From Algibacter luteus (GTDB lineage Bacteria > Bacteroidota > Bacteroidia > Flavobacteriales > Flavobacteriaceae): a stretch of 64,000 nt of DNA. The notes under the pieces were generated by a model, which was not told where the DNA came from, did not search any database, and saw only the letters and a list, made by a program, of their open reading frames with translations. Of the stretch, positions 8,801-17,079 are shown in pieces; positions within the stretch are counted from its first letter, which is position 1, and the number at the start of each line of letters is the position of its first letter. The stretch lies in the NCBI RefSeq assembly GCF_900141715.1, contig NZ_FQYK01000002.1, positions 177,495-241,494 on the forward strand, given 5' to 3'. Position numbers and translations under genes: made by a program.

Positions 8801-11099
8801 CTCCTATTTGTCTAATATAAACATCATATATACCCGGTGTATTCACCGAAAACACATTACTAGCTTGATAGTTTACACCATCAATACTATATTCATAACC
8901 ACTTGGAACGTTACCTACAACAATTTCACCTGAAGTAGTACAATAAATATCTCTAGAAGTTACCGTTGGAACGAGTAAATTCGTATAAATATTAAAATAA
9001 AACTGGTTGAAACATCCACCGTCGTAGTTTAATGTTAATCGATACTGACCTGCAGTATCTGCTAAAAAATTTGGTCCTGTTGTTACTTGATTCCAAGTAC
9101 ACGAAGCATCTTCATTGGCACAATCTGGATTTGACACAGCCGTACAGCTCGATTCATCTAATTGTTCCCATATAATAGATGTTGTATCCGTAATATTGGT
9201 TTCAATAAGTCTTGGTCCGTTGCCTCCACATAAAAAGATATTAGGTAATTCTTTACCATCATTAGGGCAAATTACAACTTGGTCTGCGTACGGAATTACA
9301 GGATTAGTAACTCCTGCGCCAAAAGTAACCACTTCAAAAACTTGTTCGGTAGACTGACATGGTGCCACTGCAGTATTCCATACATAATACGTTCCTGTTG
9401 AAGTTACGGTTATAGATTGTGTTGTTCCTATTACAGGAGAACCCGTGGGACTTGTAGACCATGAGTAAGAGTCGTATCCGTTTCCTGAAGTTAAAACTGT
9501 ACTAGCACCACAAAGGATAACTTCTTCTTCAAAAGTACAATCAATATCAGCTAAAAAATTAGTTGCACCAGGTGTTAATAAACAGCCGGTATTAGTGTTA
9601 AAACTTGGGTCGTCTGATATGGTAAATGTTGGGTTTAAAGTTCCGTTATATGTGGAGTACGCTTGATTGCTAATTATATTCGAACAGGCATCGGTTAACA
9701 AACTACACGTTGATACCACAGTTACTTTAAAACGAATTTCTTGTACAGGATCGTTCTCTTCAACGATTGAATTGTCCACAGCAAAAACAATCTCTCTTGT
9801 TGTAGGATTATAACTTTGTACTGTAACACCAGCAGGTAATGAAACAATATCTGCAGGGTAATTAAATACAATATTTGTTGGAAGAATATCTCTTATTATA
9901 AGATTAGTGGCGTTATCATTTCCGGTATTTTGAAAACCTAAAATATAGTTTAACTCGTCACCAAGATTAACCAATTGCCCGCCAATATCATTGCCAGCAG
10001 CATCTTCAACTATTTTTGTTAAAACAATATATGGTTCTATAATATCTACCGCTAAAGAGAAAAAATATGGAAAATAGGTATCTCCACTAGTTTCCAATCG
10101 TACCGTAGCAGAAGTCGCATCGTTAGCAATAACTGAGTTTGCTGGATTAGGGACAACCATCACACCCGTATCAAATCCAAGTGTGTTTGTACTATTTGGG
10201 TTTCTATTGTTAACAGGTAACGCACTCAATTGTGTTACTGAACTATTAAAAAAGTTTGTTGCGGGTCTATCGGCAGTAGAAAGATTTAATCCATTTAGTA
10301 ATAGTTGATCTCCTAAAATTGGACTGTCGCCTTCTAAAGTTGCAAATGCAAAATTAGCTCTAACAGGTGCAGGTGCAGGAACTGTTCTAAATCCTGCAAC
10401 GGGAATATCTAATGTTGGATTAGCTCCAGGAATACTAATGGCACTAAACCCATCAAAACTAGTAATAGATTTACCTGGTAAAGTTGGGTCTTCATAAACA
10501 ATATAAAGCGACCAACCTGCTGAATGCCCCGTATTATTTCCAAAATCTCCAGTTCGACCCTGAGCACTTGAAACATTCGCAACTGTATACGTTCCTAAAT
10601 CATTAGCTAATCCTGTTACAATATTAGTTACATCGGCAAAACAGGCATAAGGAAAACTATCACCAGCATCAACCGAAGTTCCGTTGGCATCAAAAATAAC
10701 CGTACCAACTATGTCGTTATAACCACCTGTAGGCCCTTTAAACTTTACATTTGTAAAAGGTTCTGCCCCTTCTGTAACTGCTCCCCAATACAATCCGGCA
10801 TGTATAATTCTATAACATCCAGGATTTGGAATTGTTAAGTCGGCACTGGAAGAATTAAAAGTACTTGGATCTCCGTCAATATCAATATATACCATGTTTA
10901 CGGTATGGTTGTACACCGACCCATCATTAAAAGCATTATTATCTGGCCCCAATATGTTATTCCCAATTAACTGGATATCTCCTTTTAAATCTTGATTAAA
11001 CCGTGGCGTAAAAGGAACAAAATTTTGCGCAAACATTTGCAAGCTCAAAACGAGTAGCAATAATACGAGGGCCGTATGTTTTATAGTAGGTTTTTTCAT
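2859..11099 (-). CDS. Giant SprB-like repeat adhesin with type B T9SS sorting domain
   Basis: A 2746-residue secreted protein. Layout: signal peptide (residues 1-25, MFAQ end); N-terminal beta-rich domain; DUF11-like domain (about 355-475, VNLGDELNYILGFQNTG); then a long array of SprB-type repeats of roughly 75-95 residues. Each repeat has the pattern C-x-G-x-x-x-G-x-[IV]-x-[IV], GGT-PP-Y-x-[FY], GTY-x-[IV]-x-[IV]-x-D-x-x-GC. The C-terminal gliding-motility-associated domain starts near residue 2661 (IPNYFTPNGDGNLDEWGPGC, later FDRYGRKV and WDGKYKG-ELPSGDYWYVV). Cys pairs recur in most repeats. In gliding flavobacteria, SprB is moved along the surface by the motor. This homologue sits with its own PorP/SprF genes, so it is probably an adhesin for motility, attachment or polysaccharide binding. 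The ligand is unknown. Confidence 0.93.
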   Translation of the reverse strand: MKKPTIKHTALVLLLLVLSLQMFAQNFVPFTPRFNQDLKGDIQLIGNNILGPDNNAFNDGSVYNHTVNMVYIDIDGDPSTFNSSSADLTIPNPGCYRIIHAGLYWGAVTEGAEPFTNVKFKGPTGGYNDIVGTVIFDANGTSVDAGDSFPYACFADVTNIVTGLANDLGTYTVANVSSAQGRTGDFGNNTGHSAGWSLYIVYEDPTLPGKSITSFDGFSAISIPGANPTLDIPVAGFRTVPAPAPVRANFAFATLEGDSPILGDQLLLNGLNLSTADRPATNFFNSSVTQLSALPVNNRNPNSTNTLGFDTGVMVVPNPANSVIANDATSATVRLETSGDTYFPYFFSLAVDIIEPYIVLTKIVEDAAGNDIGGQLVNLGDELNYILGFQNTGNDNATNLIIRDILPTNIVFNYPADIVSLPAGVTVQSYNPTTREIVFAVDNSIVEENDPVQEIRFKVTVVSTCSLLTDACSNIISNQAYSTYNGTLNPTFTISDDPSFNTNTGCLLTPGATNFLADIDCTFEEEVILCGASTVLTSGNGYDSYSWSTSPTGSPVIGTTQSITVTSTGTYYVWNTAVAPCQSTEQVFEVVTFGAGVTNPVIPYADQVVICPNDGKELPNIFLCGGNGPRLIETNITDTTSIIWEQLDESSCTAVSNPDCANEDASCTWNQVTTGPNFLADTAGQYRLTLNYDGGCFNQFYFNIYTNLLVPTVTSRDIYCTTSGEIVVGNVPSGYEYSIDGVNYQASNVFSVNTPGIYDVYIRQIGVDPNPCIFTVPDVQIRQTDFTVSTIITQPYCNGELGSVSVAANDVRPQYFFSISQGGTLVNSVGPITQNDYTFSNLNPGTYTIDVSTEDGCIHSEDIEIIEPPLLEATSALTKPLTCTDGEITVYPTGGTPPYFYFVNGSSAFQTTPIIPVSTAGVYDILVVDSNNCSAQTSITVEAVPAPDFTVSKTDIACSDQGDSGSITINVTNPNGNTLQYSIDNGTTFSNSNVFTGLADGTYDVVVQYSSGPDACVTSPQTITINTLATVTGTATLTSPYTCISDGVITVSGVSGGTAPYSYSLDGVNFQTGTTFSGLTDGTYTVTVQDSSGCAFIAAPITIDSLDPPTDMDFSNTPVSCPALTSDVTITGTTGGTTPLEYQIIAPSGAVTPYQSLNVFSGLSPDTYTFQVKDANECTYSETYTIAPLPPITVSTVITKDLDCTASPDGIITGNISGGTTPFTYAVSFNGGAYSGSNSVTGTTFTHTAATDGTYQFQITDANGCIAESGVQTINAISLPEILSVTQTQPILCSGDSNAAIEITINNSVGTAPFTFNVYNNTTSTDYGTQASGLSAGDYTITLTDANSCSDTETITISEPIPIDFALTKVDITCNNPGGSSLGSITIQNVTGGTTAFTYYITNNFGDVIPGSPYSAVSNEDHTFNIINFGTYTITAVDANGCSLSKQEVIASPPSDLLIDVTTTVPDCTSGGTAVVEAISAVGSGSYEFGILEFNTVPYTLTYFPSDVGFPNQRTFTNLTPGVVYTFVVHDLVTDCYYVKSADSAIAPASTLTSSVVPNNVVCQGENNGSVTFTIDNFDSTTTSVEYEIFTAYTNVSVSGPTSIAVTFGTPETITTPAPGTLAPGQYYIRFTESGTGSYDGCQSASAIFEIRESTELLEVNAYVDKPANCNPNSGIISAIASQGTPPYLYQITTSAIPPVATDPLWSSASTFNVDANSYYVHAQDAYGCIQSTPIIVLPSDPEPVITANVNNQCTVSEGDFAIDVTLTSAGIAPYSFSIDGGAFQNRTAPFTISDLSSGTHTVEVRDANNCGNIVTVDIEASLALTPSVTILPTCNNDDGEITITGSGGTGSYTYSISPNPASITLSGNVFSGVPSGTYVVTITDTVTSCSEDVTVVLPEALSPSITTTPSAITCFGANDGEFEISVSGYSGPYTYEVFDSSMVSVLGPIAANTSTNPQLVSGMSAGSFTVVLTETASPFCSATASVIIPSPSEPLALVISETSNVTCDDDKGTITATASGGWGNYQYELTGAATVAYSPNGTFTNLSAGSYTVNVMDAGGCIVSDNISLILPTPIDATINATPSMLTCFGDTNASITVSGVTGGQGSNYTYTLNMVTPVVSSSGPQTSPIFNGLGAGTYNVVVTDGYNCEFTTSNVTISQPTEVEASLVKATSQTCTTMATLTLSATGGTGIYEYSDTATFTNVIGTFVSSVTFSVSTGTFRYYVRDANGCSAQVSNSITNDPLPTLTVSLDTTNATISCAGDDNGVIIASAEGGLGNYVYTLQDTSGNPITPVTQDSPGVFTNLPVGNYQVQVDSGDCLVVSAVAPIDNAALPLDVSFNPIDVTCNGENDGILEITASGGSGFIKYAISPQLDQFFDLADVENLAPGNYDIVVQDELGCYVTYNFDIDQPAPLGFTYTILSEAPCDGDTTGSFSIEILGGEPPYSVSLDDVNYIQLPLGTTTYTFDNLEGGEKMVYVLDNSNCGGDSPFSIPLAEPIVLEPIADIDYECINDANNTNTVTNTVTVSVNSSIADTSVLEYALDGGPFATGTGVFENLSPGSHYIEVRHPNGCVQITDNGIPFEIETFQPLALAIADGGLNEIVASASGGAEPYEFLLNGQSFGNENTFLIFESADYTVTVIDANGCEVSASRFFEFIDVCIPNYFTPNGDGNLDEWGPGCAEQYQNLTFNIFDRYGRKVATLKIGDKWDGKYKGVELPSGDYWYVVKLNEPRDKREFVGHFTLYR

Positions 11100-11174
11100 A
11101 GTAATAATATTTATTCTTTCTTTTTTACTTGGGGCATTTTCAAAAAGAAATTATAATCATTTTTGTTATTCCAA

Positions 11175-13844
11175 TTAATTTTCAATTTTAACCATAGCCA
11201 TTTTACTATTGTATGGTTTATTTCCTTTGTTATTATCTAAAGCTGTTTTAGCTTCTCCTATTCCATCATACTTTTCATAGTAGATATAATATTTACTTGT
11301 ATTCACATCGAAAAAGAAATTGATATCTTTTTGTCCAGCAGCAACGGCTTTCTCTAAAAAGGCATCCCTTTGTGCTACATCTGTATGAACCGCAATAACT
11401 AAATAATAACCAGATTCAACTTTACTTACATTTTTAACAATTTGAATATTGCTTAACGCTTCACCATGATTAAAATCTTCCGATGTTAATGGTTGTGAAC
11501 TCGGTTGCGTAAATTTCTTAATACGCTCTAAAGTGGCTCTATCTTTAAAATATCTATCATCTTCATTATCATAAGCAGCACGTTTAATTCGTCTTCGTTT
11601 CTCATAATCTGTTGCCACCTTAATATCATCCAATGTTGTCATTAAGTTTTGCAACATATTTTTAGATTGTATTTGCTCTGATTTTAATTCTTGAATCGCG
11701 TTTGCATATGCCACATTTACTGCATCCTCTTTGCTCTTTACCTTTTTAAGACGGTCTCTATAAAGCTTTTCAATCTCTGTAATTTTAGCATTACCAAATT
11801 CTATTGAATTATTTATTTTGAGTTTCAAGCTTTCGATAACCGCATTTTCAGCAGAAACACTTTTAAATGCTTTTGGAGCACTAACTATGCCTTTTTCACT
11901 TAAATCGTTCTCCTCTTTTAAATCGTTTAAATCTTGTTGCTTAATTGCAACTTTAGCACTCAATTCATTCAACATTAAACTTTGTTCATCCGAAGTACTA
12001 CTTATAACTTTTTCAAGTTCATTTAAAGATTTCGTTGCTTCATTAAGTGGAGCTTCTTGTGCTTTAGCTTCTGCTTCTTCGGCGATTCTTGCTTGTTCTG
12101 CTTGAATTCTCGCTTCCTCAAGTGCTTTAGCTTTTCTGTCAGCTTCGGCCTGAACTTTTGCTTCTTCGGATATTCTGGCTTGCTCTTCTTGTTCTGCTTT
12201 TAATCTTGCCGCTTCAACTGCTTTGGCTTTTGCGTTAGCTTCGGCCTGAACTCTTGCTTCTTCAGCTATTCTGGCTCGCTCTTCTTGCTCTGCTTTCAAC
12301 CTCGCTTCCTCAACTGCTTTGGCTTTTGCATCTGCCTCAGCTTTAATTCTTGCTGCCTCAGCTATTCTGGCTCGCTCTTCTTGTTCTGCTTTTAATCTTG
12401 CTGCTTCAACTGCTTTGGCTTTTGCTTCTGCTGCTGCCCTAACTCTGGCTGCCTCAGCTAATCTGGCTCGCTCTTCTTGCTCTGCTTTCAACCTCGCTTC
12501 CTCAAGTGCGTTGGCTTTTGCGTCTGCCTCAGCTTTAATTCTTGCTGCCTCAACTATTTTCGCTTGCTCGTCTTGTTCTGCTTTTAATCTTGCGTCTTCA
12601 AGTTCTTTAGCTTTAACTTCTGCTGCTGCCCTAACTCTGGCCGCCCCAGCTATTCTTGCTTGTTCTTCTTGTTCTGCTTTTAATCTTGCAGCTTCAATTT
12701 CTTGAGCTCTTGCCTCTTCTTGAGCTTGAATTACAGGTTCTTCATTTATTTCATTCTTAACTTTCGTTGTTATGACTTTATCGGAATTAGCCTCGGTGTT
12801 ATCAGAAGCCACTGTAACTTTTTTCTTTGATGTTTTTGATTTTGAAGTGTTTCTTCGTTTAGCAATTGGTCTTCTTTTACTATTAGACGGTATTAACAAT
12901 GCTTCTTCATCATCGTCACCAGCATAATCGTATCTATTTCTATTATTAAATTTATAGGCCAAAGTAAAATCGTGGGCGTTTCCAAAAGTTGAAAAACCGC
13001 CAACGCCTTTTTCGTAATTATATTCGATTACTATTTGCGGACTAATATTTAAACCTATTCCAGCAGAAAAGGCATACAAACTATTGTATCCGCCTTGAAA
13101 CCAAATTCCTTTTGGTACCATTAACATTACCATTGCTCCAACTACAGTTTGATCTTTTCTTAATTCTGCGCTGACTAAACCTGTGAACCTGCTTTCATCA
13201 AAAAAACCTCTGCTATTCATATAGCCTGTGTACATGATGTGTGCTTGAAAACTGTGCTCTGGGTTATCTTCTATCATTTTAGAAGACGTGACATTATATG
13301 AAACTAAGTTATTAACAGAAAGTCCAAAATCTAAAAATTCTGTTCCATAATTTATTCCCGGGTTCAAAGTAATAACTGAATTTGATGGCACGTCATCAAG
13401 CGATGAATCGGGAAAATTCGTAATTACGCTTCCATCGTTAATTCCACTTTTGTAAAACCCTAGGTTCATACCAAAAGTCAAATTGCTGTCCCTATCAAGA
13501 ACAGCATTATATGCAAAATTAGCAACACCTCCAAAGGCCGTTAACACCCCATAATTTTGTTGAAATAGCGAAATTCCGGCTCCTATATTCTCTCGGAACC
13601 TCCCGGAATACGAGAACAAATAGGTTTGTTGCGCGTTATCAAATTGTGCCCATTCTCTCTTACTATTAAAACTAATATATTTGTTTTGCTCTCTAACAAA
13701 ATTGAATGTTGGGTTAATATATTGTCGGTTAAATTTTAACGAATTTCTACTAGGCATGTTAAACGCAACAACTCCATCGTCTTGAGAATAGAGCTGCTGT
13801 GTAATACAGAAAAATAAAACTATATGTAATAGATATTTTTTCAT
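11175..13844 (-). CDS. PorP/SprF-like barrel fused to repeat coiled coil and SPOR-like C-terminus
   Basis: 889 aa. After a signal peptide (LYSQ) comes a PorP/SprF-like barrel (about residues 25-300, including FNRQYINPTFNFVREQNKY and FSAGIGLNISPQIVIEYNYE). A basic linker follows (about 320-345, SKRRPIAKRRNTSKSK). Next is a charged Ala/Glu/Lys coiled coil made of six 32-residue units beginning ARLKAEQ (residues 386-577), then further helical sequence to about 790. The last 90 residues (GYYLVIAVHTD, KYYIYYEKYDGIGEAK) look like a SPOR-type domain. The coiled coil resembles TolA-like periplasm-spanning helices. It could link an outer-membrane secretion barrel to peptidoglycan; this role is inferred. 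The gene starts 1 bp after its upstream neighbour's stop, so the two are co-transcribed. Confidence 0.88.
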   Translation of the reverse strand: MKKYLLHIVLFFCITQQLYSQDDGVVAFNMPSRNSLKFNRQYINPTFNFVREQNKYISFNSKREWAQFDNAQQTYLFSYSGRFRENIGAGISLFQQNYGVLTAFGGVANFAYNAVLDRDSNLTFGMNLGFYKSGINDGSVITNFPDSSLDDVPSNSVITLNPGINYGTEFLDFGLSVNNLVSYNVTSSKMIEDNPEHSFQAHIMYTGYMNSRGFFDESRFTGLVSAELRKDQTVVGAMVMLMVPKGIWFQGGYNSLYAFSAGIGLNISPQIVIEYNYEKGVGGFSTFGNAHDFTLAYKFNNRNRYDYAGDDDEEALLIPSNSKRRPIAKRRNTSKSKTSKKKVTVASDNTEANSDKVITTKVKNEINEEPVIQAQEEARAQEIEAARLKAEQEEQARIAGAARVRAAAEVKAKELEDARLKAEQDEQAKIVEAARIKAEADAKANALEEARLKAEQEERARLAEAARVRAAAEAKAKAVEAARLKAEQEERARIAEAARIKAEADAKAKAVEEARLKAEQEERARIAEEARVQAEANAKAKAVEAARLKAEQEEQARISEEAKVQAEADRKAKALEEARIQAEQARIAEEAEAKAQEAPLNEATKSLNELEKVISSTSDEQSLMLNELSAKVAIKQQDLNDLKEENDLSEKGIVSAPKAFKSVSAENAVIESLKLKINNSIEFGNAKITEIEKLYRDRLKKVKSKEDAVNVAYANAIQELKSEQIQSKNMLQNLMTTLDDIKVATDYEKRRRIKRAAYDNEDDRYFKDRATLERIKKFTQPSSQPLTSEDFNHGEALSNIQIVKNVSKVESGYYLVIAVHTDVAQRDAFLEKAVAAGQKDINFFFDVNTSKYYIYYEKYDGIGEAKTALDNNKGNKPYNSKMAMVKIEN
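12114..12689 (-). repeat. Six tandem 96-bp coding repeats (coiled-coil units)
   Basis: Six head-to-tail units of 32 codons, each starting with ARLKAEQ, lie inside the PorP-SPOR fusion gene; a seventh, degenerate unit begins ARIQAEQ. Units alternate between two subtypes (ARIKAEADAKA and ARVRAAAEAKA), which suggests duplication of a two-unit block. Because the units are similar at the DNA level, copy number may vary between strains. Confidence 0.9.
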
Positions 13845-13845
13845 G

Positions 13846-15285
13846 CTATTTGACGACCGTGATCGTGCCTTTTTTTGTTTTACCGTTTGAAGGGGTTATG
13901 ACATAATAATACAAAGGGTTTATATCTTGAAATTCAATATTATTATCTGGCCAATTATTTTGATAATCATTCGTACTAAACACAATATTTCCTTGAGCAC
14001 TGTAAATAGTAATTATGGTATTAGTACCACTAACATATTGTTGAGGAATTTCCCAGGTATCATTAGTACCATCACCATTAGGACTTATAACATTTGGAAT
14101 TTCAGCAACATCTGGAAATGCAGATCTTACTATAAAAGGAAACTCAGTTTCTGCGTTGCAACCAGAAGTTTGCGTCACCACAACTTTATATGAGCCTGTT
14201 TGTGTTATTTGGTAACTATTTCCTGAAGCTTCACTAATCATGGTATCATTTAAATACCATTTAAAATCAGGGCTGTTCGCTGAGGTTGTAACCGTGGCAA
14301 TTAAACTTTCGTTATCGTTTAAATTATTAATTTCTTCAACGTTAATGCTACTTGTAAAATCGGTGTTCTCTAAGTCTATAGAGGCACTGGTCATGCAGTT
14401 ACCTAAATCGATATTTACGGTATAAGTTCCTGACTCATTAGTATCGTACATTTGGCTAGTTGCACCAGAAATAGCTTCGCCATCTTTAAACCATTGATAA
14501 GCATCTGCATTAATCGCACTTAAAGTTGTTGGTCCGTCTGCTGAACAATACGGATTTCCTAAACTAGAATTGATATTACTTGTTGAGCCTGATGAAGCTT
14601 CACTTACAGATACGCGATTTGAAAATGAATTTGATGTACAACTACCATAATTGGTTTCTGCAAAATAAGTTCCTGGTTGATTCACTAACAAAGTTTCGCC
14701 ATCTGCAACAAATACTGATGTTGTAGGACTTGTTTCTTTAAACCATTTAAAAGTTAAAGATGGATAATTTAATGGTGAATCATTTGAAGGCCCTCCTGGG
14801 TTATCTATTGATAATAAATAGCTACCACCAGAACAATAAGCGCCTGAAGCAATTAAATTATTTATTGAAAACGGCGTGTCTTGTAATTTATAATATGCAG
14901 GAAAAGCGTTTGAACTTGAACTGATTGATGTTGGATTTGTACTTTTAACTCTTATTCTGAAATTTTCACCAGCTATTGTTGTTGGCAATGAAAAACTAAT
15001 ATTTACTGGAGATGTTGTAACCGCACCAGAAGCAGTGGTATGTACTGTAATAGGATTTGAAAAACTTCCGTTACCATCAGAAAGTTCTAAGATAAATTGA
15101 TTTGAAGCACCTAAAGCTGATTCTGGGGAAAATGAAAACGAAACATTGTAAGTATTAAATGAAGGACTTGCGCATGCTTGTGTAAAACCTAAACTAGGTT
15201 TACTAATAACTATTTGTGCGTTAACCGTTCCATTTAATATTAAAATGAAACAAGCTACCGCATAAAATAGAGAAAAGTTCCTCAT
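13846..15285 (-). CDS. Secreted Ig-like protein with type B T9SS C-terminal sorting domain
   Basis: 479 aa. A signal peptide (GTVNAQ) precedes several Ig/PKD-like beta modules, recognisable from repeated Y-x-W-[FY]-K/L-[DN] cores (LTFKWFKETSP, AYQWFKDGEAIS, PDFKWYLNDTMIS) each followed by a G-x-Y strand (GTYFAET, GTYTVNI, GSYKVVV). The C-terminus from about residue 395 is the gliding-motility-associated / CHU_C type domain (IPNVISPNGDGTNDTWEIPQ) that directs type IX secretion. It is the first gene of the operon that continues through the PorP-SPOR fusion, the giant adhesin and PorP/SprF. Its ligand is not evident. Confidence 0.88.
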   Translation of the reverse strand: MRNFSLFYAVACFILILNGTVNAQIVISKPSLGFTQACASPSFNTYNVSFSFSPESALGASNQFILELSDGNGSFSNPITVHTTASGAVTTSPVNISFSLPTTIAGENFRIRVKSTNPTSISSSSNAFPAYYKLQDTPFSINNLIASGAYCSGGSYLLSIDNPGGPSNDSPLNYPSLTFKWFKETSPTTSVFVADGETLLVNQPGTYFAETNYGSCTSNSFSNRVSVSEASSGSTSNINSSLGNPYCSADGPTTLSAINADAYQWFKDGEAISGATSQMYDTNESGTYTVNIDLGNCMTSASIDLENTDFTSSINVEEINNLNDNESLIATVTTSANSPDFKWYLNDTMISEASGNSYQITQTGSYKVVVTQTSGCNAETEFPFIVRSAFPDVAEIPNVISPNGDGTNDTWEIPQQYVSGTNTIITIYSAQGNIVFSTNDYQNNWPDNNIEFQDINPLYYYVITPSNGKTKKGTITVVK

Positions 15286-15430
15286 ACAATTTTATTTTTT
15301 ATAAAATAAAACAGCTAGAAACTTATACCATCCTACATGAAATGTTAGAGTTAGATTTATTTCCAATATCTTTAATAGGGTAATTTTTTAAGTATAGCTT
15401 TCTAGAGTTTTTTTTTAAATAATTAATTCT

Positions 15431-16756
15431 TTAATCCATTAGTAAATCTGAATCAACTTCGTTTGAAGCAATGATTTTATTGATTCTCAATCTAAAATCT
15501 GGTTTTCTAGTATTTTGTGCATCTATAAAGGTTTCATGATTATCACTTTTAGAGTACACATTATAAAAAGCACTATTGCCATACCAATTTTCTAAATCTT
15601 CGTTATTTGAGTTGTATTCAACAAAAATGTTTCCATTACAATTGTTAAATAGCATCGCATTGAACCCAATTTTTTCAAGATTTTCTTGATTTATTGAAAT
15701 ATTCTCATCTAATATTACGGCGGGATTAAACCCTGAAATAACACTTTTGTTCATATTTAAAGCAGCGTCAGCTCCAATAAAAACTGCTTCTTGTATTAAA
15801 TTCATTTTAATATCATTAGCCAAATTTTCACTCGTATTTAAAAAAGTTAGGTTCTGAGCCTTTACTGTGGTATGGTCTTTAGAAAAATCAAATTCTTGTT
15901 TTTTATCGTATGATTTTACCACCATACATTTTGAACCCAAACCGTTTGAAGCATAAGGCGATCTAACTGCTAAGGAGTTAAACATATCTACTTGTGCACC
16001 ATAATTAAATTTAAAGTCGATACCTTGAGATTTATACGACACCATTTTGTTTAATTTTAAATAACCTCCCCAAACTTCAACACCATTGCCTTCTGAATTA
16101 GAAACCATAATATTTGTAAGGTTTGTTTGCTCACCAACACCAGCTAGAAGTAAGCCATTGAAGTAACTATTTTCAGAAACTCTATTGCCAGCGTATTCAA
16201 TTCTTATAAATGAGATATTACCAGAACATGATAACTTTTCGTCACCACCATAATTAGTGTGCACATAATCACTTCCGCTTAGATTTGGATAAAACATAGC
16301 AACAGATCCGGTGCCATATCTATTTATAGGTGCGTTGCCTAAAACGATTAGTCCACCCCAATCTCCAGGCCTTTTAACACTTCTGTTCGAAGAAAATACT
16401 ATGGGATCTGTTTCAGTCCCATTTGCCATAAGGAGTGATCCTCTAGTTATGTTAAGTGACGCTTTTGTTTTATAATCGCCAAGAATAACTGTCCCTGGCT
16501 CTATAGTTAGAGTTGCACCTTGTGTTACAAAAACACTTCCTAGAAGTAAATACACTTCTTTTTTGTACAAGGTTGTGTTTTCAGAGATATTGCCAGCCAA
16601 AATTTTAGTTGGTTCTCCATAATCGTTTTGATTTGGTTTAAATTCTGCCCAATTATCAAGCCAATTTTCTTCACTGTAAATCCCTTTTTCTTGCTGAGCA
16701 AAACAATTTGCAACAAACACAAGTAGTATGAAAATGATTTGGGTAAAGTTTTTCAT
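15431..16756 (-). CDS. Secreted right-handed beta-helix protein, function unknown
   Basis: About 441 aa from ATG at 16756; a TTG two codons upstream is a weaker alternative start. A signal peptide (VANCFAQ) is followed by the motif GATLTIEPGTVILGD. This and the GDWGGLIVLGNAPINR block are typical of Bacteroidota surface/secreted proteins with a parallel beta-helix. Repeated short strands (LTNIMVSNSEGNGVEVWGG, LKLNKMVSYKSQGIDFKF) support that fold. No catalytic motif and no T9SS sorting domain are visible at the C-terminus, so how it reaches the surface is unclear. It is monocistronic, with long flanking intergenic regions. Confidence 0.75.
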   Translation of the reverse strand: MKNFTQIIFILLVFVANCFAQQEKGIYSEENWLDNWAEFKPNQNDYGEPTKILAGNISENTTLYKKEVYLLLGSVFVTQGATLTIEPGTVILGDYKTKASLNITRGSLLMANGTETDPIVFSSNRSVKRPGDWGGLIVLGNAPINRYGTGSVAMFYPNLSGSDYVHTNYGGDEKLSCSGNISFIRIEYAGNRVSENSYFNGLLLAGVGEQTNLTNIMVSNSEGNGVEVWGGYLKLNKMVSYKSQGIDFKFNYGAQVDMFNSLAVRSPYASNGLGSKCMVVKSYDKKQEFDFSKDHTTVKAQNLTFLNTSENLANDIKMNLIQEAVFIGADAALNMNKSVISGFNPAVILDENISINQENLEKIGFNAMLFNNCNGNIFVEYNSNNEDLENWYGNSAFYNVYSKSDNHETFIDAQNTRKPDFRLRINKIIASNEVDSDLLMD

Positions 16757-16963
16757 AGTCAAAATAGTTTAGTTAAATCAAAAAAACTTCGATTTAAAAT
16801 AATACTCAAATATAGAAAAAAATCCATGAAATACTAATAATTTCGTTGAAATACATTAAAATTTGATTTTTTATAAGAATTTTAATCGATAAACCGTAAA
16901 TGAATGAGCGAAAATTTTGGTTAAATATTAAATGTTTTGGAAGAATACATTTATTAAAAAATA

Positions 16964-17035
16964 AAAATTGATATCCAATTTTGATTTGACCTCATCTTTT
17001 TAAGAATAGAGCAATTAAAATTGGATATCAATTTT
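16964..17035. repeat. 19-bp perfect inverted repeat with 34-bp spacer
   Basis: Left arm AAAATTGATATCCAATTTT (16964-16982) and right arm AAAATTGGATATCAATTTT (17017-17035) are exact reverse complements. It begins 45 bp past the stop of the small secreted-protein gene. The rest of the 16757-17079 gap is AT-rich and shows nothing else I can name. The repeat could act as an unusually long terminator hairpin, but there is no clean T-tract; it could also be the ends of a small non-coding element. Confidence 0.85.
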
Positions 17036-17079
17036 GTACTACAACTTTATGATTGAAAATAAAATTTTCTAAATATAGT

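Noticed and set aside
12319-12705. 128-aa + strand open frame rich in Ala and Ser
   Set aside because: It is the antisense reading of the repeated coiled-coil codons in the PorP-SPOR fusion gene; the low complexity comes from the repeat and the minus-strand gene is clearly real.
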